From JAJPKK01 sp035311445 (GTDB lineage Bacteria > Pseudomonadota > Alphaproteobacteria > Rhizobiales > Xanthobacteraceae): 64,000 nucleotides of DNA. Within the stretch, counting starts at the first letter, position 1. Each line of letters opens with the position of its first letter. Shown piece by piece: positions 35,733 to 44,037 of the stretch. Location: the NCBI GenBank assembly GCA_035311445.1, contig DATGCX010000451.1:62001-126000 (forward strand), in the 5' to 3' direction. The translations under genes and the position numbers were made by a program. Below the pieces are notes generated by a model. That model worked only from the letters and a program-made list of their open reading frames with translations, had not been told where the DNA came from and made no database searches.

Positions 35733-37112
35733 ATGACGGTATCTGCCCCCGATCTGTCCGCATCTGAACAATCCGCTCAATCGGAGGCGGAGCCAGGTCA
35801 CGCTGGCGCGCCGGACGCCGGCAGTGGTCTCGAACCTGCGGTTGCTGCGCTGTGCGCGCCGCTGTCTGATGCTGATCCGTGCGGGCCAGATCTCGATTTT
35901 GACGGCGATGCGGATTATCTCAATTTCGTTGCCCAGGCCGAAGTCCTTCTGCCAGCGTCATTTTTTTCTCCGGAAGACGGCCGGCCGTTCGACCGGACAA
36001 CGATCGACATCCAAGGTCAGCTTGAGACTCTGCAACGGCTGACGGCGCGCACCCGCGATCTCCGGTTGCTCATTTTGCAAGCCCGTTTGTACATGCTGGA
36101 CCGGAATTTGGCTGGCTTCGCGCAAAGCATAACAGCAATCGCCTATTTGCTTGAAAGGTATTGGGATACGGTTCACCCGCGGATCGAAGGCGGCGACCTC
36201 GCGATGCGGTCGGCCATCGTCAGCGCCCTCGATATGCCGACGGTGGCCTTCCCCCTGCAATATGCGCCGTTGTTCGAAGCGCGCCGCGTCGGCGCAGTCA
36301 CCTACCGTGGGTTGATGATTGCGATGGACGAGGTCCAGCCACGGCTCGGAGACTCGAAACTCGAGGTGGGCCCGCTCATGGAGGCGGTCAGCACTGCCGA
36401 TGCCGCCGTATTGGTTTCGACACGCACCAGCCTCTCGATGCTGAAGTCTTCACTCGAGGCAATCAAGACCGCTTTCCTGAGCAACGGACACTCGGTTGGT
36501 CTCAAGAACCTTCCGGAGCTTGTGGACAAAATTCGCGCCTTCATCGATCCGAAAGCCTCAGAAGAGGAAGCGGATGCGGACTTGGCCGATTCGGATACCC
36601 CAGGTGAAGGATCGTCAGCGGCGGCGGTCGGGCGCGCTCCCAATTCGCTCGCGGAGGCGAGTGCCGCATTGGCTGCAATCGCCGATTATTACAGCCGCGT
36701 GGAGCCTTCGAGCCCAACGCTGCCATTGGTTCGACAGGCCCATCAGCTGATCGGCAAGTCCTTCTTTGAAATCATCAGCATTTTGGTGCCTTCGCAAATG
36801 GATTATGCGGCATTTCGGATAGGACATGACCAGATTTTTGATTTGCCGATTGGAAAGCTTTCCGAATTGTCCGAGGTGGCGCCTGTGGGGCCGACGGACA
36901 ATGCCGGCTCAGTCAGCTATCTCGTGCAGACGCGCTCGCAGGCGATTGCGCTGCTCGACCTGGTTCAGCGCTTTTTCCGTAAGTCCGAGCCGTCGAGCCC
37001 GGTACCCATGCTGTGCGAGCGTGCGCGGGCGTTTGCGGAGCGCGACTTCATGAGCGTGCTGCGCGATGTGTTGCCGAAGTCGGCACTCAGAAATCCTAAC
37101 GATGATTACTAA
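35733..37112 (+). CDS. tssA: T6SS cap/assembly protein TssA (ImpA N-terminal domain)
   Basis: Cytoplasmic protein (459 residues) that guides sheath and tube assembly. The ImpA_N signature is clear: PLSDADPCGPDLDFDGD near residue 45, then LLILQARLYMLDRNLAGFA and YWDTVHPRIEGGD. The C-terminal region (SPTLPLVRQAHQLIGKSFFEI) matches TssA proteins. A 224-base space separates it from the methyltransferase, so the core run may have its own promoter. Confidence 0.94.
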   Translation: MTVSAPDLSASEQSAQSEAEPGHAGAPDAGSGLEPAVAALCAPLSDADPCGPDLDFDGDADYLNFVAQAEVLLPASFFSPEDGRPFDRTTIDIQGQLETLQRLTARTRDLRLLILQARLYMLDRNLAGFAQSITAIAYLLERYWDTVHPRIEGGDLAMRSAIVSALDMPTVAFPLQYAPLFEARRVGAVTYRGLMIAMDEVQPRLGDSKLEVGPLMEAVSTADAAVLVSTRTSLSMLKSSLEAIKTAFLSNGHSVGLKNLPELVDKIRAFIDPKASEEEADADLADSDTPGEGSSAAAVGRAPNSLAEASAALAAIADYYSRVEPSSPTLPLVRQAHQLIGKSFFEIISILVPSQMDYAAFRIGHDQIFDLPIGKLSELSEVAPVGPTDNAGSVSYLVQTRSQAIALLDLVQRFFRKSEPSSPVPMLCERARAFAERDFMSVLRDVLPKSALRNPNDDY

Positions 37113-37214
37113 AGAGTCCCCGAGCGAATAGCAGTTTGGCGGGACAAGGAAAAGAAAAGATGGTATTCGCTCATGTCAATATGGAAACTCAACCACGAAA
37201 CCCGGGGGTTATCA

Positions 37215-37745
37215 ATGGCGCGAGATAGTGGTCAAAAATTCATTCGACGAAATCGTCCGCCGCGGGTGCACATCACTTACGAGAATCCGGCAAATGCGGA
37301 GGAAAAGATCGAGATTCCCTTCGTCATGGGGGTGTTGGCCGATCTATCCGGCAATGCGCCAGGGGTTGAGAAGGCGGATATCGCCCAGCGCAAATTCCTC
37401 GAATTCGACATGGATAACCTCGATGCCCGCATGGCAGCGATCCAGCCGGGCGTGAGTTTTCGTGTCACCAATAAGCTCTCCGACAACCCCGACGAGAAGA
37501 TGGCCGTCAATTTGCGCTTCAATAAGATGGCCGACCTGGAGCCCGCGGCAATCGCCAAGCAGGTGCCCCCGATGGCAAAACTGCTTGAAGCGCGGTCGCA
37601 GCTCGCGAACCTGATGCGTTATATGGACGGCAAAGTGGCGGCCGAAGATTCGCTGCGCAAATTACTGTCCGATCCGCAGCTCATGGCGGCACTGAAAGAC
37701 CGCGCTGCGGAAACGCCCACCGAGGGTGAGAGTAGTTCCGAGTAG
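37215..37745 (+). CDS. tssB: T6SS contractile sheath small subunit TssB
   Basis: Forms the sheath together with TssC. The 176-residue product shows the TssB hallmarks RVHITYE, PFVMGVLADLSG near residue 45, KFLEFDMDNLDARMA and LLEARSQLANLMRYMDGK. The ATG in MARDSGQKFIRR is preferred; an ATG 14 codons upstream adds residues absent from the family. A 149-base space holding a strong inverted repeat follows before tssC. Confidence 0.95.
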   Translation: MARDSGQKFIRRNRPPRVHITYENPANAEEKIEIPFVMGVLADLSGNAPGVEKADIAQRKFLEFDMDNLDARMAAIQPGVSFRVTNKLSDNPDEKMAVNLRFNKMADLEPAAIAKQVPPMAKLLEARSQLANLMRYMDGKVAAEDSLRKLLSDPQLMAALKDRAAETPTEGESSSE

Positions 37746-37770
37746 ATCGAATCCATCAGGCCGGCACAGG

Positions 37771-37816
37771 TTCGCTTTAACCAGCCATCTTGGATGGAAT
37801 GGTGGGTTAAAGCGAA
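37771..37816 (+). promoter_or_regulatory. Perfect 12-bp inverted repeat between tssB and tssC
   Basis: TTCGCTTTAACC and GGTTAAAGCGAA form a perfect stem with a 22-base loop, 25 bases after the tssB stop and about 80 before tssC. No T-run follows. It may be a processing or stabilising structure that adjusts the TssB:TssC ratio, or a dyad for a regulator. Confidence 0.5.
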
Positions 37817-37894
37817 TTAGGCCTACGCCGGTCCGTTCTATTTGCACTTCGGTAAAACGCGCACTGAACAAACCCGGAGATAGAGAGACTAGCC

Positions 37895-39385
37895 ATGGCG
37901 ACTCAAACGGCCTCCCAGCAGGACACGCTCGTCCAGACCCGTGAAGTTGACGAATTCTCTGCGCTCCTCAAGCAGAGTTTCAAGCCAAGAACCGAACGCG
38001 CCGCCAGCGAGGTGGAGAACGCGGTCAAGACGCTGGTCGAGCAGGCTCTGGCCGACACCAGCGTCATCAAAGCCGATGTCCTCGATACGATCGAGGAGAT
38101 GATTGCGCAGTTGGACAGGAAGCTTTCGGCGCAGATGAATGAGATCATGCACGCGCCGGAGTTTCAGCAGATTGAAGGCGCCTGGCGCGGTCTGAAATAT
38201 CTGGTCTTCCATTCCGAGACCGACGCAATGCTCAAGATCCGCGTGATGAATATCGGCAAGAGCGAGCTCTACCGACATCTGCGGCAATTTCCGAACGCGG
38301 CCTGGGACCAGAGCCCGCTGTTCAAAAAGATTTACGAAGAGGAATTTGGTCAACTCGGCGGGCAGCCCTATGGCTGCCTGATCGGCGATTACTCGTTCAG
38401 CCATCTGCCGACCGACGTGCAACTGCTGCGCGACCTCAGCAAGATTGCCGGCGCCGCGCATGCGCCGTTCTTCGCCGCCGCGGACTCGACACTGATGGGG
38501 ATGGATTCATGGAATGAGCTGATGAATCCGCGCGATCTGAGCAAGTTGTTTGATACGCCTGATTATGCCGCCTGGAGGTCGCTGCGCGATTCGGACGATG
38601 CGCGCTACGTCGGCCTGTGCATGCCGCGCGTTCTTGCGAGGCTGCCCTACGGAGCAAAAACGGAGCCGGTCGAGGAATTTGCATTTGAAGAGGAAACCGA
38701 CGGCCATAAGGGCGAAAAATATACCTGGATGAATGCCGCCTACGCGATGGCTGCCAATATCAACCGTGCCTTCAAGGAATATGGCTGGTGCGCCCGCATC
38801 CGCGGGGTTCAGTCCGGCGGCGAAGTCGATGAATTGCCCTCCCACACCTTCCCGACCGATGACGGCGGTGTCGACCTCAAATGCCCGACCGAGATTGCGA
38901 TCAGCGACCGCCGCGAGGCCGAACTTGCTAAATCCGGCCTGATCCCGCTCATTCATCGCAAGAATACCGACCGGGCTGCTTTCATTGGCGCGCAGTCGCT
39001 GTTCAGGCCAAAGGCTTATCAGAACAACCCGGAAGCGACGGCGTCAAGCAATCTGTCCTCGCGGCTGCCATACATGTTCGCCTGCTGCCGGTTTGCCCAT
39101 TATCTCAAGGTCATGGTGCGCGACAAGGTCGGGTCCTACCTTGAAAAGGATCAGCTCGAGAAGTGGCTGACGAACTGGATCAGCGAATATATCGACGGCG
39201 ATCCGACCAACTCCAGCGAAGCAACGAAATGCCGCAGGCCGCTCGCCGGCGCCGCCATCACGATCGTGCCGAACGAGGAAAATCCCGGCTATTATCAGGC
39301 GACTTTCGATTTGCGGCCGCACTTCCAGTTGGAAGGAATGGATATCGGGCTGCGCCTTGTATCGCGATTACCCACCGGAAAATAA
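37895..39385 (+). CDS. tssC: T6SS contractile sheath large subunit TssC
   Basis: Major sheath subunit, 496 residues. Family motifs are abundant: IEGAWRGLKYLVFHSETD, PYGCLIGDYSFSHLPTD, FARLPYG-type LARLPYGAKTEPVEEF and the C-terminal FQLEGMDIGLRLVSRLP. The ATG is preceded by a GAGA-rich site. Length is normal (about 490-500). The product pairs with TssB to form the contractile tube disassembled by ClpV. Confidence 0.97.
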   Translation: MATQTASQQDTLVQTREVDEFSALLKQSFKPRTERAASEVENAVKTLVEQALADTSVIKADVLDTIEEMIAQLDRKLSAQMNEIMHAPEFQQIEGAWRGLKYLVFHSETDAMLKIRVMNIGKSELYRHLRQFPNAAWDQSPLFKKIYEEEFGQLGGQPYGCLIGDYSFSHLPTDVQLLRDLSKIAGAAHAPFFAAADSTLMGMDSWNELMNPRDLSKLFDTPDYAAWRSLRDSDDARYVGLCMPRVLARLPYGAKTEPVEEFAFEEETDGHKGEKYTWMNAAYAMAANINRAFKEYGWCARIRGVQSGGEVDELPSHTFPTDDGGVDLKCPTEIAISDRREAELAKSGLIPLIHRKNTDRAAFIGAQSLFRPKAYQNNPEATASSNLSSRLPYMFACCRFAHYLKVMVRDKVGSYLEKDQLEKWLTNWISEYIDGDPTNSSEATKCRRPLAGAAITIVPNEENPGYYQATFDLRPHFQLEGMDIGLRLVSRLPTGK

Positions 39386-39504
39386 ACAACTATTGAACCG
39401 CAGCGCGGAATCGCGCGACGAAGAGATGTGTCCACAGCCTGTGCCCCGTCATCCCGACTTGGCCAGGGCGGTGTTGAACGTGACCACTTCAGGAGGGTAC
39501 CAAA

Positions 39505-40002
39505 ATGGCTCACACCGACATGTTCCTCAAGCTCGACGGAATCGACGGCGAATCGCAAGACGACAAGTTCAAGGACTGGATCGAGGTGCATTCGTGGAAT
39601 TGGGGCGTGCACCAAGCCCACACGGCCCATACGGGGACCGGCCGGGGCCACTCAAAGGCGAGCTTCCAGGAGCTCCACTTTTCGGCAGACCTGACCAAGG
39701 CTTCTCCGAAACTGTTCAAGGCCTGTGCCAAGGGCGACCACATCAAAAAGGCCAAGCTCGTTGTCCGCAAGGCCGGCGGCGACCAGCCGCTCGAGTATTT
39801 CACCATTGAGATGGAAGACGTCATTCCCACCAACGTGGCGTGGAACGGCCACGGGGGCGGCGGGGTTCATAGCCAAGTCGCTGAAAACCTCGCTCTGTCG
39901 TTCGCCAAGTTCAAGGTGATCTACAAGCCGCAAGGGAAGACCGGCGCCGCCGAGAGCAATGTTGACTGGGGCTTCTCGATCAACGAGCACAAGGAAATCT
40001 GA
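39505..40002 (+). CDS. hcp: T6SS tube protein Hcp (TssD)
   Basis: Hexameric inner tube and secreted hallmark of T6SS, 165 residues. The start MAHTDMFLKLDGIDGES, followed by WIEVHSWNWGVHQ and HFSADLTKASPKLFKACAKG, is canonical Hcp1. A near-perfect ribosome site AGGAGG at 39491-39496 sits eight bases before the ATG, much stronger than at neighbouring genes, in line with the high copy number needed. A REP-like element follows, which may protect the mRNA. Confidence 0.97.
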   Translation: MAHTDMFLKLDGIDGESQDDKFKDWIEVHSWNWGVHQAHTAHTGTGRGHSKASFQELHFSADLTKASPKLFKACAKGDHIKKAKLVVRKAGGDQPLEYFTIEMEDVIPTNVAWNGHGGGGVHSQVAENLALSFAKFKVIYKPQGKTGAAESNVDWGFSINEHKEI

Positions 40003-40046
40003 GCCAACCTCCCTAGGGCGGATTTCCGGATGGAATCACAGAGTTT

Positions 40047-40127
40047 GTCATCGCCCGCGAAGGCGGGCGATCCCCTACCCCCCGGCAGCGTTGTGGAATA
40101 CTGGATTCCCCCTTTCGCGGGAATGAC
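40047..40127 (-). repeat. REP-like palindromic element 2 (hcp-tssE space)
   Basis: GTCATCGCCCGCGAAGGCGG at the left and TTTCGCGGGAATGAC at the right form two hairpins; it is the reverse-oriented relative of the element at 24881. It lies just after hcp. Confidence 0.8.
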
Positions 40128-40294
40128 ACGGGGAATTGGTCGCCGCTGGACCGGTTCCATTTCATGCCGATCTGCTTCAGGTGCTGATCAAGCAAAGCAG
40201 AGCCTACAGTCGTAAGCCGAGCAGAGCGATCCGCGCGGCTTGCGGCTTCGTCCATCGGTAGACTATTGGACGGTTCGGGTTGCGCGAGGTGGTC

Positions 40295-40840
40295 ATGGCT
40301 CGTATCAGCAGCAAGACACGTCTCAGCCCGCCGCTGATGCACGTATTTCGCGCCGCTCATGAGGCCAAGGATGCCAGGAAGCGGATGGAGGTGCGCAACG
40401 AGGCAGGTGACCGCGCCGTCGCCAGCCGCCGTCTGCGTGTCGGTCAGGTTATCACGGAACCGGTGCTGCGGCGGGAAGTGATGCGCGACCTCGAGGCCGT
40501 GCTCAATTCCATCGCGCTCGAATCGACCATCGACATGAGCGAGGCGCCTTATGTTCGCAAGTCGATTTTGAATTTCGGCCTTCCCGACATCACCCACCGC
40601 ACCATCGATGAAGCCGGCGTGGGCGACGTTCCCGAGGAGATCAGGACCGCCATCATCAACTACGAGCCGCGCCTTGCGGCTGCCTCCGTTCACGTTGAAC
40701 GTGATATGAGTGTCGATCCGGTCGAGCTCAAGATCAGATTCATCGTCCGCGCCGATTTGACGTGCGATCCCGTTAATGTGCCGGTAGAGTTTATCGCCGA
40801 CGTCATCGATACCGGCAAGATACTGATCAATCGCCGGTGA
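40295..40840 (+). CDS. tssE: T6SS baseplate protein TssE (gp25-like)
   Basis: Baseplate wedge protein that starts sheath polymerisation, 181 residues. The gp25-like core is visible as VLRREVMRDLEAVLNSIA, then YVRKSILNFGLPDI and the C-terminal LKIRFIVRADL. The ATG of MARISSKTRL has GAGGTGG about 6 bases upstream; a TTG five codons earlier is less likely. Seven bases separate its stop from tssF. Confidence 0.93.
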   Translation: MARISSKTRLSPPLMHVFRAAHEAKDARKRMEVRNEAGDRAVASRRLRVGQVITEPVLRREVMRDLEAVLNSIALESTIDMSEAPYVRKSILNFGLPDITHRTIDEAGVGDVPEEIRTAIINYEPRLAAASVHVERDMSVDPVELKIRFIVRADLTCDPVNVPVEFIADVIDTGKILINRR

Positions 40841-40847
40841 AGCGCGC

Positions 40848-42812
40848 ATGAACCGGGAATTTCTCGACCTCTATAATCGGGAACTTCAATTGCTCAACGA
40901 GCAGGCGCGCGAATTCGCCGACGAATATCCGGGCATTGCCGAACGGTTGGGCGGCATCCTGGAAGACCGCATCGATCCGTTGATAGGCGGCCTTCTGGAA
41001 GGGGCAGCCTTTCTTGCCGCGCGGGTGCAGCTCAAGCTCAAGCATGAATTTCCCGAGTTCACCAACAATCTTCTTGAGCAATTGGTCCCGCATTATCTGG
41101 CGCCGACGCCTTCGGTGATGCTGGTGATGGCCGCCCCGACCTTCGGCGACCCCGCTCTGCGCGACGGCCACGTGATCGCCCGCGGCGCATATCTGGACGC
41201 CACCTTCCGCCAGTTTGACCGGCAGATTTCCTGCCGCTATCGATTATGCGCTCCGATCACGATCTGGCCATTCCAGCTTGCGAGCGCTGAGTACTTCTCC
41301 TCACCAGCGCCGCTGCAGGCTCTCGGCGTGCCGGTCGGCGGCAACGTTCTGGCCGGCATGCGGCTCACGTTGACGCATCGCTCGACTGAGCGTCGGGAAG
41401 ATGAGCCGTCAGATTTCGATGCACTCAAGAAGCCCGAAATGTTGTTCGCTGGCTGCCGCACCACCAATTTGCCGATGTATTTCGTCGGGTCGGAGGCCGA
41501 TTCGGTTGCGCTGTACGAGCAGATATTTGCGCATTGCAAGGCGGTGTATTTCCGCTGCCTCGACGAGTTTGGCGATCCCGTTGTTTTTCAAGCGCAGGCC
41601 GAATGCCTCCAGCAGGTCGGGTTTGACCGCGAGGATGCGCTGTTTCCCAATGACAATCGCGTATTCGAAGGTTTCGATCTGTTGCGCGAGTTCTTTGTGT
41701 TTCCGCGCAAGTTTCTCGGCTGCAATCTGACCCGACTCGACGCGTTGCTGCCGCGACTTAGAGCAAAAACGGTCGATGTCCTGTTTGCGTTCGATGAGGT
41801 CAATGCGCGGCTTGCAGCGGCCGTGCAACCGGAGATGTTCGCCCTTTATGCGGCGCCCGCCATCAATCTGTTCGAGAAAACCACGGACCGCATTCCCCTC
41901 AAGTCGAGTCAGCACGAGTACCACGTCGTTCCGGATCGCAGCCACTATCTCGACTATGAACCACATCGGCTGCTCGAGGTTTACGCGCACCATGCCGGCG
42001 GACGAGACAAGGTGCCGGTGCAGCCGCTCTATTCGGCCACACTGGAGGGGCCGCAACACGCCTCCGGCCTTTACTTTACGGCGCGCCGGCTGCCACGACG
42101 GCGCACGGTCGAAGAAAAACGCGTCGGCATGTCCTCCGACTACACCGGGACCGACATGTTCATCTCATTGAGTGAGCTCGGCGGCGAGGACGACGATGCG
42201 GCAATTGCCGAGTTGAGCGTGCGGGCATTATGTTCGAACAGACATTTGACCGAACATCTGCCGATCGGCGTCGGCGGTGCGGATTTTCGCCTGATCGACG
42301 ACTTCACCTTGGACTTGATGTGCGTTGCCGGGCCGACACCGCCCCGCGAACCGATCGTGTCGCAGTTGCGCAGTAGAAGCGAGGTCGCGCACACCGGCAC
42401 GGTCACCTGGCGGCTGGTCAACATGCTCAGCACCAATCATCTCGGCCTGGTGGAACGCGGTGCCGGGCGCAACGCTCAGGCATTGCGGGAAACCCTGTCG
42501 ATGTTTGCGGAAATGAATGACGCCGTTACTGAGCGCCGCATTCGTGGCATTCGCAACGTCGACAGCCGGCCGATTGTACGGCGCATTCGCCAGCGCAGCG
42601 GCATCGGGGCAGCGCGCGGGATCGAAATCACGGTGACGATCGACGAAAGAGCATTCGAGGGCACCGGCATCTTTCTGCTTGGCGCCGTGCTCGATCGCTT
42701 CTTTGCCGAGTATTCTGGCTTCAACCATTTCAGCCAGACAGTGATCCGATCTGTCGAGCGCGGAGAAGTCGCGCGATGGCCTCCCCGCATGGGAACGCGC
42801 CGGTCGCTATGA
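40848..42812 (+). CDS. tssF: T6SS baseplate protein TssF
   Basis: Baseplate wedge protein, 654 residues. It begins with the family motif MNREFLDLYNRELQLLNEQA and continues REFADEYPGIAERLGG; RVQLKLKHEFPEFTNNLLEQL and HYLAPTPSVMLV follow. It acts with TssG, TssE and TssK. Length is usual for TssF of this type, and it is packed between tssE and tssG with under ten bases on either side. Confidence 0.96.
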   Translation: MNREFLDLYNRELQLLNEQAREFADEYPGIAERLGGILEDRIDPLIGGLLEGAAFLAARVQLKLKHEFPEFTNNLLEQLVPHYLAPTPSVMLVMAAPTFGDPALRDGHVIARGAYLDATFRQFDRQISCRYRLCAPITIWPFQLASAEYFSSPAPLQALGVPVGGNVLAGMRLTLTHRSTERREDEPSDFDALKKPEMLFAGCRTTNLPMYFVGSEADSVALYEQIFAHCKAVYFRCLDEFGDPVVFQAQAECLQQVGFDREDALFPNDNRVFEGFDLLREFFVFPRKFLGCNLTRLDALLPRLRAKTVDVLFAFDEVNARLAAAVQPEMFALYAAPAINLFEKTTDRIPLKSSQHEYHVVPDRSHYLDYEPHRLLEVYAHHAGGRDKVPVQPLYSATLEGPQHASGLYFTARRLPRRRTVEEKRVGMSSDYTGTDMFISLSELGGEDDDAAIAELSVRALCSNRHLTEHLPIGVGGADFRLIDDFTLDLMCVAGPTPPREPIVSQLRSRSEVAHTGTVTWRLVNMLSTNHLGLVERGAGRNAQALRETLSMFAEMNDAVTERRIRGIRNVDSRPIVRRIRQRSGIGAARGIEITVTIDERAFEGTGIFLLGAVLDRFFAEYSGFNHFSQTVIRSVERGEVARWPPRMGTRRSL

Positions 42813-42819
42813 TGGTGAG

Positions 42820-43848
42820 GTGGCCGTGACCTTTCTGCGCAATCTTGAAGCCGAGCCCTGGCGGTTCGATTACTTCACGGTGCTGCGGCATCTTGAGCGT
42901 ACCTACAAAGACTGGCCGCGCATCAGCGACAGCGCGGCGCGGCGGGAGGATTTCGTCCAGTTCGGGCAGGACCCGTACATGGAGTTTCCCGCCTCGAACC
43001 TTGCCCGGGTAGTTCACGGCGATAATAAGCCGCTCAGGGTATTTGTGAAATACCTCGGTCTGCTGGGGCCGCACGGCGCGCTGCCGCTTGCAACGACCGA
43101 AGAAGTCTATCACTACCTGCTCGCCCAGGACGATGCGTTCCCCCGATTTCTCGACATATTCAACAACAGGTTCATTCAGTTGTTCTTTCGCGCCTGGGCA
43201 GATTCCCGACCGATCGTGCAACATGATCGGCCGGACGCCGACCGCTTCGTGGCTTATATCGGCTCGGCCATCGGGGTCGGCTCCAAGCCGTATCAAAATC
43301 TCGACAGCGTGCCGGATGCGGTGAAGCTGGGGTTTGCGGGCCTGTTGGGGTCGCAGGTCAAGTCCGCATCACGGCTGGCCGGAGCCATCTGTGGCATGTT
43401 CAATGTTCGGGCAGAAGTCGAGGAATTCGTCGGCACGCGCCTCGCGATCGAGGCGGCGGAATTGACCATTCTGGGCGAGCGCTACAACCGGCTGGGCGAA
43501 GATGCGCTCCTGGGACGAACGGTTTTCAGCGTGCAGGACAAGATCAGGATCCGGATATTCACCAGGAATCTGGCGCAGTATATCCGTTTCCTGCCGACCG
43601 GCGACTTATGCGAGCCGCTCGCCGACCTCGTCTTCTTTTACAATGGCGACCAACTGGATTGGGACGCCGAAATGGCGATCCCGTCGGGAGCCGTCGAGCC
43701 GATCAGGCTCGGCCGCTTCGGACAACTTGGCTGGACGAGCTGGATGGCGCCGAACTGGACCTTATCGGACGCATATCGCTGCGACGCGCGGTTTCATCCT
43801 GCCGACCGCATGAGGCACAAGCGCAGGCTGGGGCATATTTCGAACTGA
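42820..43848 (+). CDS. tssG: T6SS baseplate protein TssG
   Basis: Baseplate wedge partner of TssF, 342 residues. The N-terminus LEAEPWRFDYFTVLRHLERT matches TssG (family: E-x-x-x-F-x-F-F-x-A-V-R-x-L-E). Also visible are GPHGALPLATTEEVY and, near the C-terminus, RLGRFGQLGWTSWM. The start is GTG, as no in-frame ATG lies near the tssF stop; a second GTG two codons later is an alternative. Confidence 0.94.
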   Translation: MAVTFLRNLEAEPWRFDYFTVLRHLERTYKDWPRISDSAARREDFVQFGQDPYMEFPASNLARVVHGDNKPLRVFVKYLGLLGPHGALPLATTEEVYHYLLAQDDAFPRFLDIFNNRFIQLFFRAWADSRPIVQHDRPDADRFVAYIGSAIGVGSKPYQNLDSVPDAVKLGFAGLLGSQVKSASRLAGAICGMFNVRAEVEEFVGTRLAIEAAELTILGERYNRLGEDALLGRTVFSVQDKIRIRIFTRNLAQYIRFLPTGDLCEPLADLVFFYNGDQLDWDAEMAIPSGAVEPIRLGRFGQLGWTSWMAPNWTLSDAYRCDARFHPADRMRHKRRLGHISN

Positions 43849-43866
43849 TGAAATCAAAGATCGTCT

Positions 43867-43947
43867 GTCATCCCCGCAAATGCTCGGACCCAGTAACCCT
43901 CAGAACCGCCAGGGTTGCTGGATCGCCCGGTCAAGCCGGGCGATGAC
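43867..43947 (+). repeat. REP-like palindromic element 3 (tssG-clpV space)
   Basis: GTCATCCCCGC at the left and GCCCGGTCAAGCCGGGCGATGAC-like hairpin sequence at the right, with CCAGTAACC / GGTTGCTGG inner arms. It is 19 bases after tssG and 90 before clpV. Confidence 0.78.
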
Positions 43948-44037
43948 ACCTGGGAGTTGGCGGCGAAGTGTGAACCGATTCTACCTCACCGGAGACTATC
44001 CTGAATTCGCCCGCAGACGGCAGGGAAGGGGAAATCA

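Noticed and set aside
41409..42059. 216-codon frame on the minus strand
   Set aside because: Antisense to tssF, whose motifs run through the whole region.
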